A stretch of DNA of 47,547 nt, from the NCBI RefSeq assembly GCF_003243465.1, contig NZ_QFQZ01000032.1:1-47547 (forward strand), given 5' to 3'. This DNA is from Caulobacter segnis (GTDB taxonomy: Bacteria > Pseudomonadota > Alphaproteobacteria > Caulobacterales > Caulobacteraceae). The notes under the pieces are model-generated. The model was not told where the DNA came from. It did no database searches and worked only from the letters and a program-made list of their open reading frames with translations. Shown in pieces: positions 33,153 through 41,823 of this stretch (its first letter is position 1; the number at the start of each line of letters is the position of its first letter). A program made the translations under genes and the position numbers.

Positions 33153-36100
33153 CTACCAGGCCTTGGTCAGTTGCAACGCCAACAGTCGGCCGGTCGGATC
33201 GTAATTGGCCGGGTCGTAGCCGACGCCCGTGCGAGCGTCGTAGAAGGGCGGGTCGGTATCGAAGAGGTTCTGGACCGTGACCGCGAGGGAGAGATTGCGC
33301 ATGGGGCCGTCCTTGGCCGGCGCGGTCCATTGTAGCTGGAGGTCCAGGGTGGTTTGGCTCGCGACCCTTGCGCCGCCGACGTCTCGCAAGTCTCCGACGT
33401 GATTGAGGCTCGCCGTGGCGGCGAAGGGCCCATGGGTCCAGGTCGCGAAGGCCCGAGCGCGAAGATCGGCGGGATAGGTCGCCACGCCCGCCAGGTCGAC
33501 CGCGCGCGCCGCCGCGGTGATCCGGCGCTTATAGGCCATCAGCCAGGAGAGATTGCCGCCGACCGCCACCGGGTCACCGCCAAGCTTGAAGGCGTAGGCG
33601 CCCGTGAGGTCCAGGCCGCGAACGTGGAACGAGCCGGTGTTCACATATCGGGCGTCGGCGATCGCCCGGTAGCTTGTGGCGGGGTAGAGGGCGGCCGCCG
33701 ACGAGGTGGCGTTGCGCAGGAGGGCCTGCACCAGCGCCAGGTCCGCCGGATTGGAGCCCGGACTGACGAAGGTGCGGAACGGGGCGAGATCGGGCGCGGT
33801 GAGGACCGTGGAGATGTTGTCGTTGGCGGGCCGGCCAATACGGTCGGTGAAGCGCGTGTCGAACAGCGTCGCCGAAAGCCGGGTTCCGGGCGAAGCCGGC
33901 GGCGACCATTCGACGCCCGCGGTCCAGGATTTGGCTTGTTCGGGCCGCAAGTCGCGATTGCCCCCGTAGCGGATCAGGGTCAGAGCCGTGCCCGCGCCAT
34001 GACTGACATTGGTCGGTGAGGCGGTCTCGGGATCGGTTTGCTGACTGAGCGACGGCGCGCGGAACGACTCGCCATAGGTCGCCTTGAGATTGAGGCTCGC
34101 CGTCGGTCCCCAGACCACGCCGACCTTGGGCACCGTGCTGGTCAGCCCCCCGGTATAGTGTTCGCGCCGCACCGCGGCCGACAGCTCCAGCCGCTCCAGG
34201 CCCGGGCGACGGAAATCGCCGCCGAACAGCGGCACGCGCGCTTCGGCGAATAAGGCGCCCACCCGGCGCTCGGCATGGCGCTGGAAAGCTGGGCGCGGCA
34301 GGGCCGCCACGCTGCCCGAGACCCCGATGGTCTTCAGGCCCTCCTCGCGCCACTGGGCGCCGAGGGCCAGCCGCACGGCCCCGGCCGGCAGATCGAGCAG
34401 CGCGCCGTCGGCGGTGGCGCTCAGCGTGTCCAACCGGCCCACGGTGCGCCGCGTGTCATAGCCGGAGGTCACGAAATCCAGCACGGTCTGATTGTTGCGG
34501 CCCTGTCCGATATACGGATTGAAGTAGCCATCGCGGGCGGCGCTAAAGGCGGTCAGCGGATTGTCGGGCGTCGCGCCCAGCGCTTCGTTGAGGAACGCGG
34601 TGTTGAGGCCGTGGCTGGCCAGGCTGGTGGCGATTTCCTCGCCGTGGCCGCCATAGAGATCCAGTCGCCAGTTCGCCGGCAGGCGGACCTTGGCGCCCAG
34701 CGAGAACGCCCGGCTCTGGACCTCGCCGGTGTTCTTCAGGCCGCCCGTTTCGTTCTGGAAGGAATAGGCCACATAGTTGCTCGACGCGCCGTTGGGCGAG
34801 ACGAAGTAGGGATTAGCCGAATTGACGACCATCACCGTGAGCGGCGCCACGGAGTAGGCGGTGTAGCGCCGATCGCTGTAGCGAGCGTCGGCGCTGAGGG
34901 TGACGCGGTCGCCAAGGTCCTGCGTCAGCGCGGCGTAGACGCCGCCGCGCTCCTGGCTCGGCAGATTATCGACGGGGGCGCGCCAGTTGGTCTGGTTCTG
35001 GCCGCCCGAGATGAAGTCTGAAGGCCGCAGGCGCGTGCCGTCCTGACCGGCGGGCACCGCCCACATCGGGACAAGCTGAAAACTGACCGGGTCGACGCCA
35101 AGGATGGTGGCGGGCATGGAATAGTAGAGACGGTGATCGGTTCCGCCGAGGGAGCGTAGGTCGGCATTTGTGGTATAGGCCCGGTCGGCCGCGCGGCTGC
35201 GCCCGCGGCGCTGGTACTCGCCCGTGAGCAGGAGCGAGCCGCTGTCCCAGGTCTTGCCGAAGGTTTGCGCCACTTGACGCTGGGCCAGGTCGCCATGGGT
35301 CGAGCCGCCGATGCGCGCGCGGGTCTCGGCGCCCTCGTAGCGATCGCGCATCACGATATTGACCACGCCCCCCACCGCGTCCGAGCCATAGAGCGCCGAG
35401 GCGCCATCGAGCAGCACCTCGACCCGCGCCACCGCGGCCAGCGGGATGGACGAGAGATCCGCGAAATCTCCGAGCAGACCCGCGCCCGCCAGGCGTCGGC
35501 CATTGACCAGGACGAGCGTGGCGTCGGCGCCCAGGCCGCGCAGATTGACCGCCGTGGCCCGAGCTTGGTTGGTGCCCGTGGTGTCGGCCCCGGTGGTGGC
35601 CGTGTCATCGCTGGCCGTGCCGCCGAAAGCTTGCGGAAGCGCCGTCAAGGCCTCGGCGAGGGTGGCGTAGCCGGCGCGATCCATCTCTTCGCGGCCGATC
35701 ACCAACACTGGAGCCGCGACGTCCCTCGCGCCGCGGATGTGGGTGCCGACGACGATCTCCGAGACCATATGAGGCTCTGTACCCGGCGAAGCCGGATCGG
35801 CCCCTGGCGCGAGGTCGCCCATCGGGGCGTTCGCGGCGGCGTTCGCCGGAGCAGTGGACGTTGTTATTGAGCCGCCGTTCGTCTGGTCTAGGGACGCGCT
35901 CGGGGGAGAGGAGAGTTTGGCGCGCGGATGAAGCACCAACACCCCAGGACCGGCTTGGCGGACATCGATGTCGGCGCCGTCCAGGAGCTGTGACAGGGCC
36001 GCCGACGGCGTAAGCAAGCCGCTCACCCCCGCCGTTCGACGTCCGGCCACCAGCTGACTGGTGAACATGATCCGCAACTTCGCCTGTCTGCCGAGCGCGA

Positions 36101-36239
36101 GGAGCGCTACGTCGAGCGGACCGGGCGGGATCTCGAGTTGCACGGCGGCTTCGGCGGGCGCCGCGCTGCTTGGCGTCGCGGCGAGGCACGCGATCGGAGA
36201 CACAAAGGCCAAAAGGACGCGGCGAGACGACAACGACAT
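33153..36239 (-). CDS. TonB-dependent receptor with STN signalling domain
   Basis: 1028 residues. A signal peptide (to about 27) is followed by an STN domain at 34-104 (LEIPPGPLDVALLALGRQ, MFTSQLVAGRRTAGVSG), a disordered linker, and a TonB box (SEIVVGTH, about 160-167). Next come the plug (VNLRGLGADATLVLVNGRRL, SALYGSDAVGGVVNIVM) and a 22-strand-type outer-membrane barrel. The STN domain contacts the FecR protein encoded next door, so ligand binding outside can switch on the ECF sigma factor. The ligand is probably the lasso peptide or its cleavage product, given the neighbours; this is inference. Confidence 0.92.
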   Translation of the reverse strand: MSLSSRRVLLAFVSPIACLAATPSSAAPAEAAVQLEIPPGPLDVALLALGRQAKLRIMFTSQLVAGRRTAGVSGLLTPSAALSQLLDGADIDVRQAGPGVLVLHPRAKLSSPPSASLDQTNGGSITTSTAPANAAANAPMGDLAPGADPASPGTEPHMVSEIVVGTHIRGARDVAAPVLVIGREEMDRAGYATLAEALTALPQAFGGTASDDTATTGADTTGTNQARATAVNLRGLGADATLVLVNGRRLAGAGLLGDFADLSSIPLAAVARVEVLLDGASALYGSDAVGGVVNIVMRDRYEGAETRARIGGSTHGDLAQRQVAQTFGKTWDSGSLLLTGEYQRRGRSRAADRAYTTNADLRSLGGTDHRLYYSMPATILGVDPVSFQLVPMWAVPAGQDGTRLRPSDFISGGQNQTNWRAPVDNLPSQERGGVYAALTQDLGDRVTLSADARYSDRRYTAYSVAPLTVMVVNSANPYFVSPNGASSNYVAYSFQNETGGLKNTGEVQSRAFSLGAKVRLPANWRLDLYGGHGEEIATSLASHGLNTAFLNEALGATPDNPLTAFSAARDGYFNPYIGQGRNNQTVLDFVTSGYDTRRTVGRLDTLSATADGALLDLPAGAVRLALGAQWREEGLKTIGVSGSVAALPRPAFQRHAERRVGALFAEARVPLFGGDFRRPGLERLELSAAVRREHYTGGLTSTVPKVGVVWGPTASLNLKATYGESFRAPSLSQQTDPETASPTNVSHGAGTALTLIRYGGNRDLRPEQAKSWTAGVEWSPPASPGTRLSATLFDTRFTDRIGRPANDNISTVLTAPDLAPFRTFVSPGSNPADLALVQALLRNATSSAAALYPATSYRAIADARYVNTGSFHVRGLDLTGAYAFKLGGDPVAVGGNLSWLMAYKRRITAAARAVDLAGVATYPADLRARAFATWTHGPFAATASLNHVGDLRDVGGARVASQTTLDLQLQWTAPAKDGPMRNLSLAVTVQNLFDTDPPFYDARTGVGYDPANYDPTGRLLALQLTKAW

Positions 36240-36320
36240 TCAAACACCCCCAGCTCGCCAGCCGGGCCGCATCATCGTGATGGGCGCTCGAAGCGGGCGT
36301 TATGGGGGGAGACACCTGGG

Positions 36321-36335
36321 AGGGTGGTTCACCCT
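36321..36335 (-). promoter_or_regulatory. Hairpin between fecR-like and receptor genes
   Basis: AGGGTG-GTT-CACCCT (36321-36335) is a perfect 6-bp inverted repeat in the 121-base gap ahead of the receptor start. It may be an attenuator or an operator for a receptor promoter. Confidence 0.35.
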
Positions 36336-36360
36336 ACCGGCGCGTGAAAAAATTATGACG

Positions 36361-37362
36361 TCAGGGCGGCGGCGAGGACCTCGCCCGCAGTTCGATGGCT
36401 TGAGCGCCGGCGACAGGACGGCGCTCGAGGTCGAGCATATTGCTCGCCGCCAGCGCAAATCCGTCGATGTCGCCGGTCGGAAAGGTGCCGTTGATCCGCA
36501 GGTCGTGCGGCGCGCCTTCGGCGAGCGTCACCTTCCTGGCGCTGTAGCGATTGACCTCAGTGACGGCTTGGCCAAGGGGCGTGTTGTGGAAGACCAACTG
36601 GCCCGACGTCCAACTCGTGTCCGCGGGGAGGTCGGCCGCGGACGGTTTCGAGACCGCCGAACCGCCCACGACAATCTTCTGGCCCGGCGACAGCATCCAG
36701 GATCGCGCTGGATCAGCGCGCTCGCGCACGGCCACCTTGCCTTCGCTCAGGGTCACCTGCACCGCGTCGGGCCGCCTATAAACGTCAAACCGCGTGCCGA
36801 CGGCGGTGATCGACGTGTCGCCCGCGCGCACCACGAAGGGGCGGCTCTTGTCATGCGCGACCTCGAACAGCGCCTGGCCGCGGACGAGCGTGATGCGGCG
36901 GGCCTGCCGGGTCAGCTTTACGGCGATGCGGCTATCGGTGTTCAGGATGACTTCGGAGCCGTCGTCGAGGCGCACGACCTTGCGCTCGCCGATCTTGGAC
37001 TCGTAGCGCTGCCCCGCGCCCTGGCCGAGGCTGATGGCACCAACGACCAGACCCGCGGCGAGCAGAACGCCCGCGCCGACCCCGATCCGGCCTCCAATTC
37101 CCGCGCGCCGCGCCTGAGCCCGGGACGCGCGCGTCATGGCCTCGTCCGCGAGAGCCTCCAGGCCCGGATCGCCGCGCAAGGCTCGAAGTTTGGCGGCGGC
37201 CGCAGAGACACGGTCATAGACCGCTCTGTGCTCGGGGGATGAGCGGCGCCAGGCCTCGAACCGCGCGAGGTCGGCATTGTCGACGACATTGGAGTTCAGG
37301 CGGGCGTACCAGTCGGCCGCCTCGGTTTCGATATCGGTCGGGCGGTTCGTTTCGTCGATCAT
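36361..37362 (-). CDS. FecR-type anti-sigma/sigma regulator
   Basis: 333 residues from the ATG at 37362. The cytoplasmic N-terminus carries the DUF4880-like block (TEAADWYARLNS, LARFEAWRRSSPEHRAVYDRV). One membrane helix follows (GVGAGVLLAAGLVVGAISL, about 98-117), then the periplasmic FecR domain (KVVRLDDGSEVILNTDSRIAV, RGQALFEVAHDKSRPFVVRAG, VGTRFDVYRR). It relays the receptor's STN signal to the sigma factor encoded 14 bases upstream in the same operon. Confidence 0.93.
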   Translation of the reverse strand: MIDETNRPTDIETEAADWYARLNSNVVDNADLARFEAWRRSSPEHRAVYDRVSAAAAKLRALRGDPGLEALADEAMTRASRAQARRAGIGGRIGVGAGVLLAAGLVVGAISLGQGAGQRYESKIGERKVVRLDDGSEVILNTDSRIAVKLTRQARRITLVRGQALFEVAHDKSRPFVVRAGDTSITAVGTRFDVYRRPDAVQVTLSEGKVAVRERADPARSWMLSPGQKIVVGGSAVSKPSAADLPADTSWTSGQLVFHNTPLGQAVTEVNRYSARKVTLAEGAPHDLRINGTFPTGDIDGFALAASNMLDLERRPVAGAQAIELRARSSPPP

Positions 37363-37376
37363 GTCCGGCCCGGATA

Positions 37377-37895
37377 TCAGTCGCGCATCGCCGCCGCGCA
37401 AAGCGCCAGCGCCTTGCTCATGCGCTTTTCGACCGCCTTCACCGAGATGCCGAGCAACCTCGCGATCTCTGGGTAGGTCAAGCCACGCACGTGGTTTAGC
37501 ACCAAAACATCGCGCAACTTTGGCGGCAGGGCCAGCATGATCTGCCGAAAGAGCACCGCTTGCATCTGCGGCCCCTCGACCCGCGCGGCCGCGATGGCGA
37601 TCTCGTCGAGCGGTTCGGTGGCGCGCTTGCGCCCGTCGCGGTGGCGGTTCCTGGCCAGGTTGCGGGCGATATGAAGCAGGTAAGCCCGTGCGTCGCGAAG
37701 CGTCTCGGCGGGCGGAAGCTTGGCGAGGCGAACGAAGGTTTCTTGGGTCAGCTCGTCAGCGGCCTCAGCGCCGTAGCGGCGTCGGAGCGTGGTGGCGAGC
37801 CAGGTCGCGTGGTCTCGAAAGAGAGCTTCAGAATTTAGAGCGGCGGTTTTGCTTTGGGGTGGGGGCCGCAACGTCGGCGAAGGGACCGCTGTCAT
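37377..37895 (-). CDS. ECF (FecI-type) RNA polymerase sigma factor
   Basis: 172 residues from the ATG at 37895; the frame is open farther upstream but that part runs through the operator of the divergent XRE gene. Region 2 is DELTQETFVRLAKLP with RAYLLHIARNLARN; region 4 is VLNHVRGLTYPEIARLLGIS with VEKRMSKALA. It probably transcribes the receptor and isopeptidase genes when freed by the FecR protein. The first about 20 residues are Pro-rich and variable; the ribosome site is weak. Confidence 0.9.
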   Translation of the reverse strand: MTAVPSPTLRPPPQSKTAALNSEALFRDHATWLATTLRRRYGAEAADELTQETFVRLAKLPPAETLRDARAYLLHIARNLARNRHRDGRKRATEPLDEIAIAAARVEGPQMQAVLFRQIMLALPPKLRDVLVLNHVRGLTYPEIARLLGISVKAVEKRMSKALALCAAAMRD

Positions 37896-37968
37896 GGAGA
37901 TTTGCGCATTTCCACTGGCGGTGCATCTGCGAGCTATCGACCGCTTCAACGGTCTGGTGGGGAGCAGA

Positions 37969-37987
37969 TACACACTGTGAGTGTGTA
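37969..37987. promoter_or_regulatory. Palindromic operator O1 (XRE gene / ECF sigma gene)
   Basis: TACACACT-GTG-AGTGTGTA is a perfect 8-bp inverted repeat with a 3-base spacer, 32 bases before the GTG start of the first small XRE gene and 73 bases before the divergent sigma-factor start. A near-identical site precedes the second XRE gene at the same distance. Confidence 0.75.
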
Positions 37988-38019
37988 GAGATTGAATCAT
38001 CGCGCGGCGACTGTCCAGC

Positions 38020-38238
38020 GTGGTTGATCGTGACGAAATTTTAGGTTTGGGGCACCAAATTCGGCTGATCCGGAAAGCCCGTGGGATCAGCCAAGAAGAA
38101 CTCGCCTACCGAGTTGGAATGCACCGAAATACAATTGGATGCATCGAGCGCGGGGAGCGAATGCCGAGTCTCGAATCTTTGGGTGAAATTGCGGGCGCTT
38201 TGGGCGTCTCTATTAAGTCATTATTTCCAGAGCGATAG
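38020..38238 (+). CDS. Small XRE-family repressor-like protein 1
   Basis: 72 residues, little more than one HTH domain: LGHQIRLIRKARGISQEELAYRVGMHRNTIGCIERGERMPS. GTG start. A perfect palindrome lies just upstream, fitting autoregulation. Base composition here is clearly lower in G+C than in the surrounding genes. It is divergent from the ECF sigma gene, so it could also silence the receptor operon. Confidence 0.85.
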   Translation: MVDRDEILGLGHQIRLIRKARGISQEELAYRVGMHRNTIGCIERGERMPSLESLGEIAGALGVSIKSLFPER

Positions 38239-38288
38239 AGCAGGGGCGACGACATGCGCTTGCTTCTCGCCTGTTGATCGATTGAATA

Positions 38289-38307
38289 TACACACTGGCA
38301 GTATGTA
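38289..38307. promoter_or_regulatory. Palindromic operator O2
   Basis: TACACACT-GGC-AGTATGTA matches O1 in 16 of 19 bases (the left arm is identical, the right arm has one change) and lies 33 bases before the GTG of the second XRE gene, nearly the same spacing as O1. Confidence 0.7.
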
Positions 38308-38340
38308 GTGATCTGCCGATGACCCGTCGAAATCTACGGG

Positions 38341-38562
38341 GTGGCTGCGAATGATGATCTCGCTGCCTTGGGGCGCGAGATTCGGCGCAGGCGCAAGGCG
38401 ATCGCCCTCAGCCAGGAGCAACTGGCTGAGTTGGCCGATCTGCATCGCAATTACGTTGGCTTCCTCGAGCGGGGCGAGCGCAACCCAAGTTTCACAACGA
38501 TCCTAAAACTGGCGAGGTCGCTCGGCATCACGGCGGCTAGCCTGATGGGTGATATAGCCTAA
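38341..38562 (+). CDS. Small XRE-family repressor-like protein 2
   Basis: 73 residues, a single HTH domain: LGREIRRRRKAIALSQEQLAELADLHRNYVGFLERGERNPSF. GTG start. It is a paralogue of the preceding gene (shared H-R-N-x-x-G-x-x-E-R-G-E-R motif) with its own near-identical operator. The recognition helices are close to each other, so the two proteins may compete for or share O1 and O2. Intergenic 38563-38721 holds nothing recognised. Confidence 0.85.
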   Translation: MAANDDLAALGREIRRRRKAIALSQEQLAELADLHRNYVGFLERGERNPSFTTILKLARSLGITAASLMGDIA

Positions 38563-38721
38563 CGCCGTCTTGGAGCTTGGGAGCGTTTCCGCTTGGAAAT
38601 GGGAACAGGTCCGCATTGATCGGTGGGACAGTTTCCCAAACTGTAGGTGTTGGTGGCCGTTTCGAGCGCTGCAGAGCAGCGTACGCTCGTCATCGGCTAG
38701 GTTGCAGTTTGCGCTGCTTAG

Positions 38722-39465
38722 ATGGCCGCGCCGCTCCTCCGTTCTGTTCCGGATCGGCCGCTGGGCGGAAGCGCCGGCGGGGGATGGCGGCCGCTCCTGC
38801 AACTGAGTGTTCCGGCGTTTGCTTGGGAATTCCTGCGCCGAAATCCGGACTACCGATCTGATTTCGCAGGCCATACCGTCGATGTGGATCCGCGCTGGGG
38901 GCTACGCTTTCCGGCCGATCCGGCTTTGCCGCACGCTCAGGCGGGGGTCTTTTGGCGCGAAGATGTTGCGCCGGGCATCGTCTTGCCGATCGTTGGTCCT
39001 GCACCAGAGACCAGCCCCTATTTGTCAAAACCACAATGGGAAGGCGCGCCGCGCGAGGGAGAAGACGGACTTCATCTCCGACTCGTCGCGGGGCTGCAGT
39101 TGCTCTTTCGTCGACCACGCGAGCGGTCCGGACCCGTTCTCGTTGTCCTGCGATTTGACCAAGAGTTTGGTCTTCGCGTGCGCGCGGTGCAGGCTCTTGA
39201 ACGTGCGGTAAATAGCCGAAGCGCGCCAAGGTCTCGGCTGACGGCGGCACAGCGTCTTCGTTTGGCGCGCAGCCTCGTCGCCTTGGACGGATTCGAGCGG
39301 CGGGACACCTATCGGGACATCGCGCGTACGGTGTTCGGAGACGAAGCCGTCGAGCGCGAAGCCTGGCGAACCGCTTCGGTCCGTGACGCAACGATCCGCC
39401 TTGTCAGGACCGGCCGCCGCCTGATGCGCGGAGGCTATCTCAAACTGCTTTGGGATGGACTTTGA
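38722..39465 (+). CDS. DUF2285 (DUF6499-type N-terminus) DNA-binding-like protein
   Basis: 247 residues. The N-terminal part has AFAWEFLRRNPDYRSDF, the signature of the DUF6499 domain, and the C-terminal half matches DUF2285 (LTAAQRLRLARSLVALDGFERRDTYRDIARTVFG), a HTH-like segment. Such proteins precede the HTH - DUF2840 - S26 - relaxase block in many alphaproteobacterial conjugative elements and may be regulators; their function is not established. The start is uncertain, as no strong ribosome site is visible. Confidence 0.8.
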   Translation: MAAPLLRSVPDRPLGGSAGGGWRPLLQLSVPAFAWEFLRRNPDYRSDFAGHTVDVDPRWGLRFPADPALPHAQAGVFWREDVAPGIVLPIVGPAPETSPYLSKPQWEGAPREGEDGLHLRLVAGLQLLFRRPRERSGPVLVVLRFDQEFGLRVRAVQALERAVNSRSAPRSRLTAAQRLRLARSLVALDGFERRDTYRDIARTVFGDEAVEREAWRTASVRDATIRLVRTGRRLMRGGYLKLLWDGL

Positions 39466-39584
39466 GGGTGGCGTTTTGAGGCCCCCGAGCTTTCGCCATC
39501 CCTCCGGCCGCATTCAATCCGCCAGGGTGACCGAAACCCGCCGCGGTCGCGAAAAGGCCCGGCGACAGTCCCCGGAGCGCCCAC

Positions 39585-39872
39585 GTGTCCACATCGAAGC
39601 CTGGTGTCCTGCCTGACGATCTGGTTGGGCACCTCAGCACGCCCCAAGCCGGTCGTTTCTTGAATCTGTCCAGCCGCACGCTGGAGAAGCACCGGACGTT
39701 CGGTACGGGACCTGTTTATCGAAAGATCGGCGGACGCGTCGTCTACACCGTTGAGGATCTGCTGGCCTGGGCCGAGCGCGGGGCGCGCCGCTCGACCACC
39801 GATCCGAGCGCGGATCTGGTCCCGGCGGCCAAGCCGCTCGCACCTCCCCAGCACCCCTCCCGCCATGACTGA
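39585..39872 (+). CDS. Helix-turn-helix (excisionase/MerR-like) protein
   Basis: 95 residues. The DNA-binding winged-helix core is LSTPQAGRFLNLSSRTLEKHRTFGTGPVYRKIGGRVVYTVEDLLAWAE. The C-terminal 30 residues are Pro/Ser-rich. It is probably a local regulator or excision factor of the element, next in line before DUF2840 as in related elements. The ATG is preceded by GGAGCGCCCAC, a weak ribosome site. Confidence 0.85.
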   Translation: MSTSKPGVLPDDLVGHLSTPQAGRFLNLSSRTLEKHRTFGTGPVYRKIGGRVVYTVEDLLAWAERGARRSTTDPSADLVPAAKPLAPPQHPSRHD

Positions 39873-39885
39873 GGGGGGCAAATCC

Positions 39886-40344
39886 ATGCTGACCGAGGTC
39901 GAATTGCTGTGGTTGGACGGCCAGATCGAGCGCTGGATCCGGTTTGGATCTCCAGCCGGCGAGCGCATCATCGACCGGCGTCGCCGGATCGTTTCGTTCA
40001 AGCCTGGCTCCATCTTCGCGCTCGTGCGCTGGCGGTCGGGCGAATACGGGACCGTCGAGTCGAGGATCGCGGTTCTGCGCGCTGCGCACCCGGGGCAGGC
40101 CTTCACGACCTATCCCTTCGTCGCTCCGGGGGCTGAGATTCTACTCGATCTGAGCGGCTGGACGCGCGTCCAAGCGATGCTCGCGACCGTCGACCGCATA
40201 GAAGCGCTGCGCATCCATCCGGCGTCAGTCGCGCCAGACTATTGGCGCCATGTTGGCGCCAGGGTCGGCGTCGGCCTACAACCTCGAGAGTACGATAGGG
40301 CTCGTCATCGCGCCTGGCTGCTGCGGCGGAGGTTGACGCTGTGA
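39886..40344 (+). CDS. DUF2840 domain protein
   Basis: 152 residues: LTEVELLWLDGQIERWIRFG, the FALVRWRSGEYGTVESRIAV block and a C-terminal ARHRAWLLRR. It is a conjugative-element protein of unknown function, almost always followed by the S26 peptidase gene. GAGGGGGGC precedes this ATG; an ATG seven codons upstream (39865) that overlaps the previous stop is possible. Its TGA overlaps the next GTG. Confidence 0.82.
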   Translation: MLTEVELLWLDGQIERWIRFGSPAGERIIDRRRRIVSFKPGSIFALVRWRSGEYGTVESRIAVLRAAHPGQAFTTYPFVAPGAEILLDLSGWTRVQAMLATVDRIEALRIHPASVAPDYWRHVGARVGVGLQPREYDRARHRAWLLRRRLTL

Positions 40345-40853
40345 GCCCTAGCGCCGCGCGATACCTTGCCGCGAGCTGCACGGGCTGCCTCGTCCTGGCG
40401 CTCGCCAGCGCCTCTCCCCCGACCGAGCGCTTGGTCTTCAACACGACGGCCAGCGCGCCGCTGGGCTTTTATTGGCGCACAGGCTCTGCTGCGACGGTCG
40501 GAGATCTCGTGCTCGTGCGACCGCCACCAGCGCTCGCGGCCTGGATGGCGAGGCGAGGGTATCTGCCGCTCAATGTTGGCCTGATCAAACACCTCGCGGC
40601 GGTCGAGGGGCAGATAATCTGCGGACACGGCGACCGCTTGTTGATTGACGGGCGTCGCGCGGCCGATTTGCGCGACCGCGATCGGCAAGGGCGAAGATTG
40701 TCGCGCCTCTCGGGGTGCCAGAGGCTGAGAGAGGGGGAGGTGTTCCTCCTCAATGCACAGGCACCCGATAGTTTGGACGGTCGCTACTTTGGCCCGCTAT
40801 CGCGCACAACGATCGTCGGCCGCCTTCACCCTCTCTGGACCTGGGAGCGCTGA
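40341..40853 (+). CDS. TraF-like S26 family signal peptidase
   Basis: 170 residues. The catalytic dyad is visible as Ser38 (TTASAPLGFYW) and Lys83 (NVGLIKHLAAVEG), with an N-terminal membrane segment and the final FGPLSRTTIVGRLHPLWTW. In RP4, TraF matures the TrbC pilin by cyclisation and is needed for conjugation; the same role is likely here. GTG start overlaps the DUF2840 stop. Confidence 0.88.
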   Translation: MSPSAARYLAASCTGCLVLALASASPPTERLVFNTTASAPLGFYWRTGSAATVGDLVLVRPPPALAAWMARRGYLPLNVGLIKHLAAVEGQIICGHGDRLLIDGRRAADLRDRDRQGRRLSRLSGCQRLREGEVFLLNAQAPDSLDGRYFGPLSRTTIVGRLHPLWTWER

Positions 40854-40854
40854 G

Positions 40855-41691
40855 ATGCCGGTGCGTCTAGGTCTTTCCTTGTTCGGCCGTTCTGCGCGAT
40901 CTTTCCTCGTCCCGGCCAAGACCGCGTTGGCGGTCGCGCGCAGGCGCGGTCAAGGGCGGCCGGATGGCCGGCGCGCCTTGCGCGCTTCCCTCGACGGCGA
41001 CGAGCACGGCCGCACGCTTGTTGTGGTCGGGTTGGGAGCAAAGACTTCGCGTGCCCGGCGTGCGTCCGCCATCGCCAGCACGCTGGCGATCTGTCTGGCT
41101 CTTGTTCGAGCGGCGGCTGCCCAGGCGCATTTTCGAGGCGCCGAACAGCCCGAGCTTGGCCTCTACGTGGCCGAGGCCTCTCGCGTATCAGGCCTGCCAG
41201 AGACTTGGATCCGGGCCATCGCTCGGGTGGAGAGCGGCGGCGCGGCCTGGGCGATTTCGCCAAAGGGCGCGATGGGCATGATGCAAATCATGCCCGGGAC
41301 CTGGCGCGAGCTGCAGGCAGATCTGGCGCTTGGAGGCGACCCATTCGACCAGCGCGACAATCTCGTGGCCGGCGCTGTTTACCTGCGTCGCATGTTCGAT
41401 CGCTTCGGTGAAGATGGGTTCCTCGCCGCCTACAATGCCGGTCCCGCGCGCTACCAAGCCTTCCTCGACGGTAGAAAAAGCCTGCCGCCGGAGACCATCG
41501 CCTACATCGCGCGCGTCCGGGCGAGCGTGGGCAGGATGGCGTCGGCGCAAGGGTCTAAGCGCGCGCCAAGCGTCATGGGATGGCGTGCTTCGGGCCTTTT
41601 CGTGGGCGGCGCTATCGCAAGTCCGAAGGTTCAGTCCGGGCCGCTCGAAGCGCCCCTATTCGCTCCCTTCACATCGGAGGCGGGCCGGTGA
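40855..41691 (+). CDS. Lytic transglycosylase (SLT domain), conjugation-associated
   Basis: 278 residues from the ATG two bases after the TraF-like stop. A hydrophobic signal segment (ASAIASTLAICLALVRAAAAQ) only begins at about residue 70, so translation may really start later, e.g. at a GTG near residue 57. The SLT domain has catalytic Glu126 (AIARVESGG), SPKGAMGMMQIMPGTW, NLVAGAVYLRRMFDRFG and LAAYNAGPARY. It opens the peptidoglycan for the secretion channel. Confidence 0.88.
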   Translation: MPVRLGLSLFGRSARSFLVPAKTALAVARRRGQGRPDGRRALRASLDGDEHGRTLVVVGLGAKTSRARRASAIASTLAICLALVRAAAAQAHFRGAEQPELGLYVAEASRVSGLPETWIRAIARVESGGAAWAISPKGAMGMMQIMPGTWRELQADLALGGDPFDQRDNLVAGAVYLRRMFDRFGEDGFLAAYNAGPARYQAFLDGRKSLPPETIAYIARVRASVGRMASAQGSKRAPSVMGWRASGLFVGGAIASPKVQSGPLEAPLFAPFTSEAGR

Positions 41692-41823
41692 AGCCGGGTC
41701 TGTTGGTGATGAGGAAAGGGGGCGGAAGAGTGCGTTCTTGGTCAGATTGTCTGTCCGGGAAAGATGGCGAGATTAAAGGGACGGGACCCTTCAGCTCCAT
41801 GTCCTTGGTGGTGCTGGAGAATT

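Noticed and set aside
30215..33280. Long plus-strand frames opposite the isopeptidase
   Set aside because: Low-complexity Arg/Gly/Gln-rich translations antisense to a gene with a complete catalytic triad and signal peptide.
30780..37895. An ABC exporter (D gene) for the lasso peptides
   Set aside because: All frames in the interval are accounted for by isopeptidase, receptor, FecR and sigma genes; no ABC transporter motifs are seen.
39435..40106. 223-codon minus frame opposite the HTH and DUF2840 genes
   Set aside because: Antisense of two small genes with family-like sequence and operon-type overlaps.
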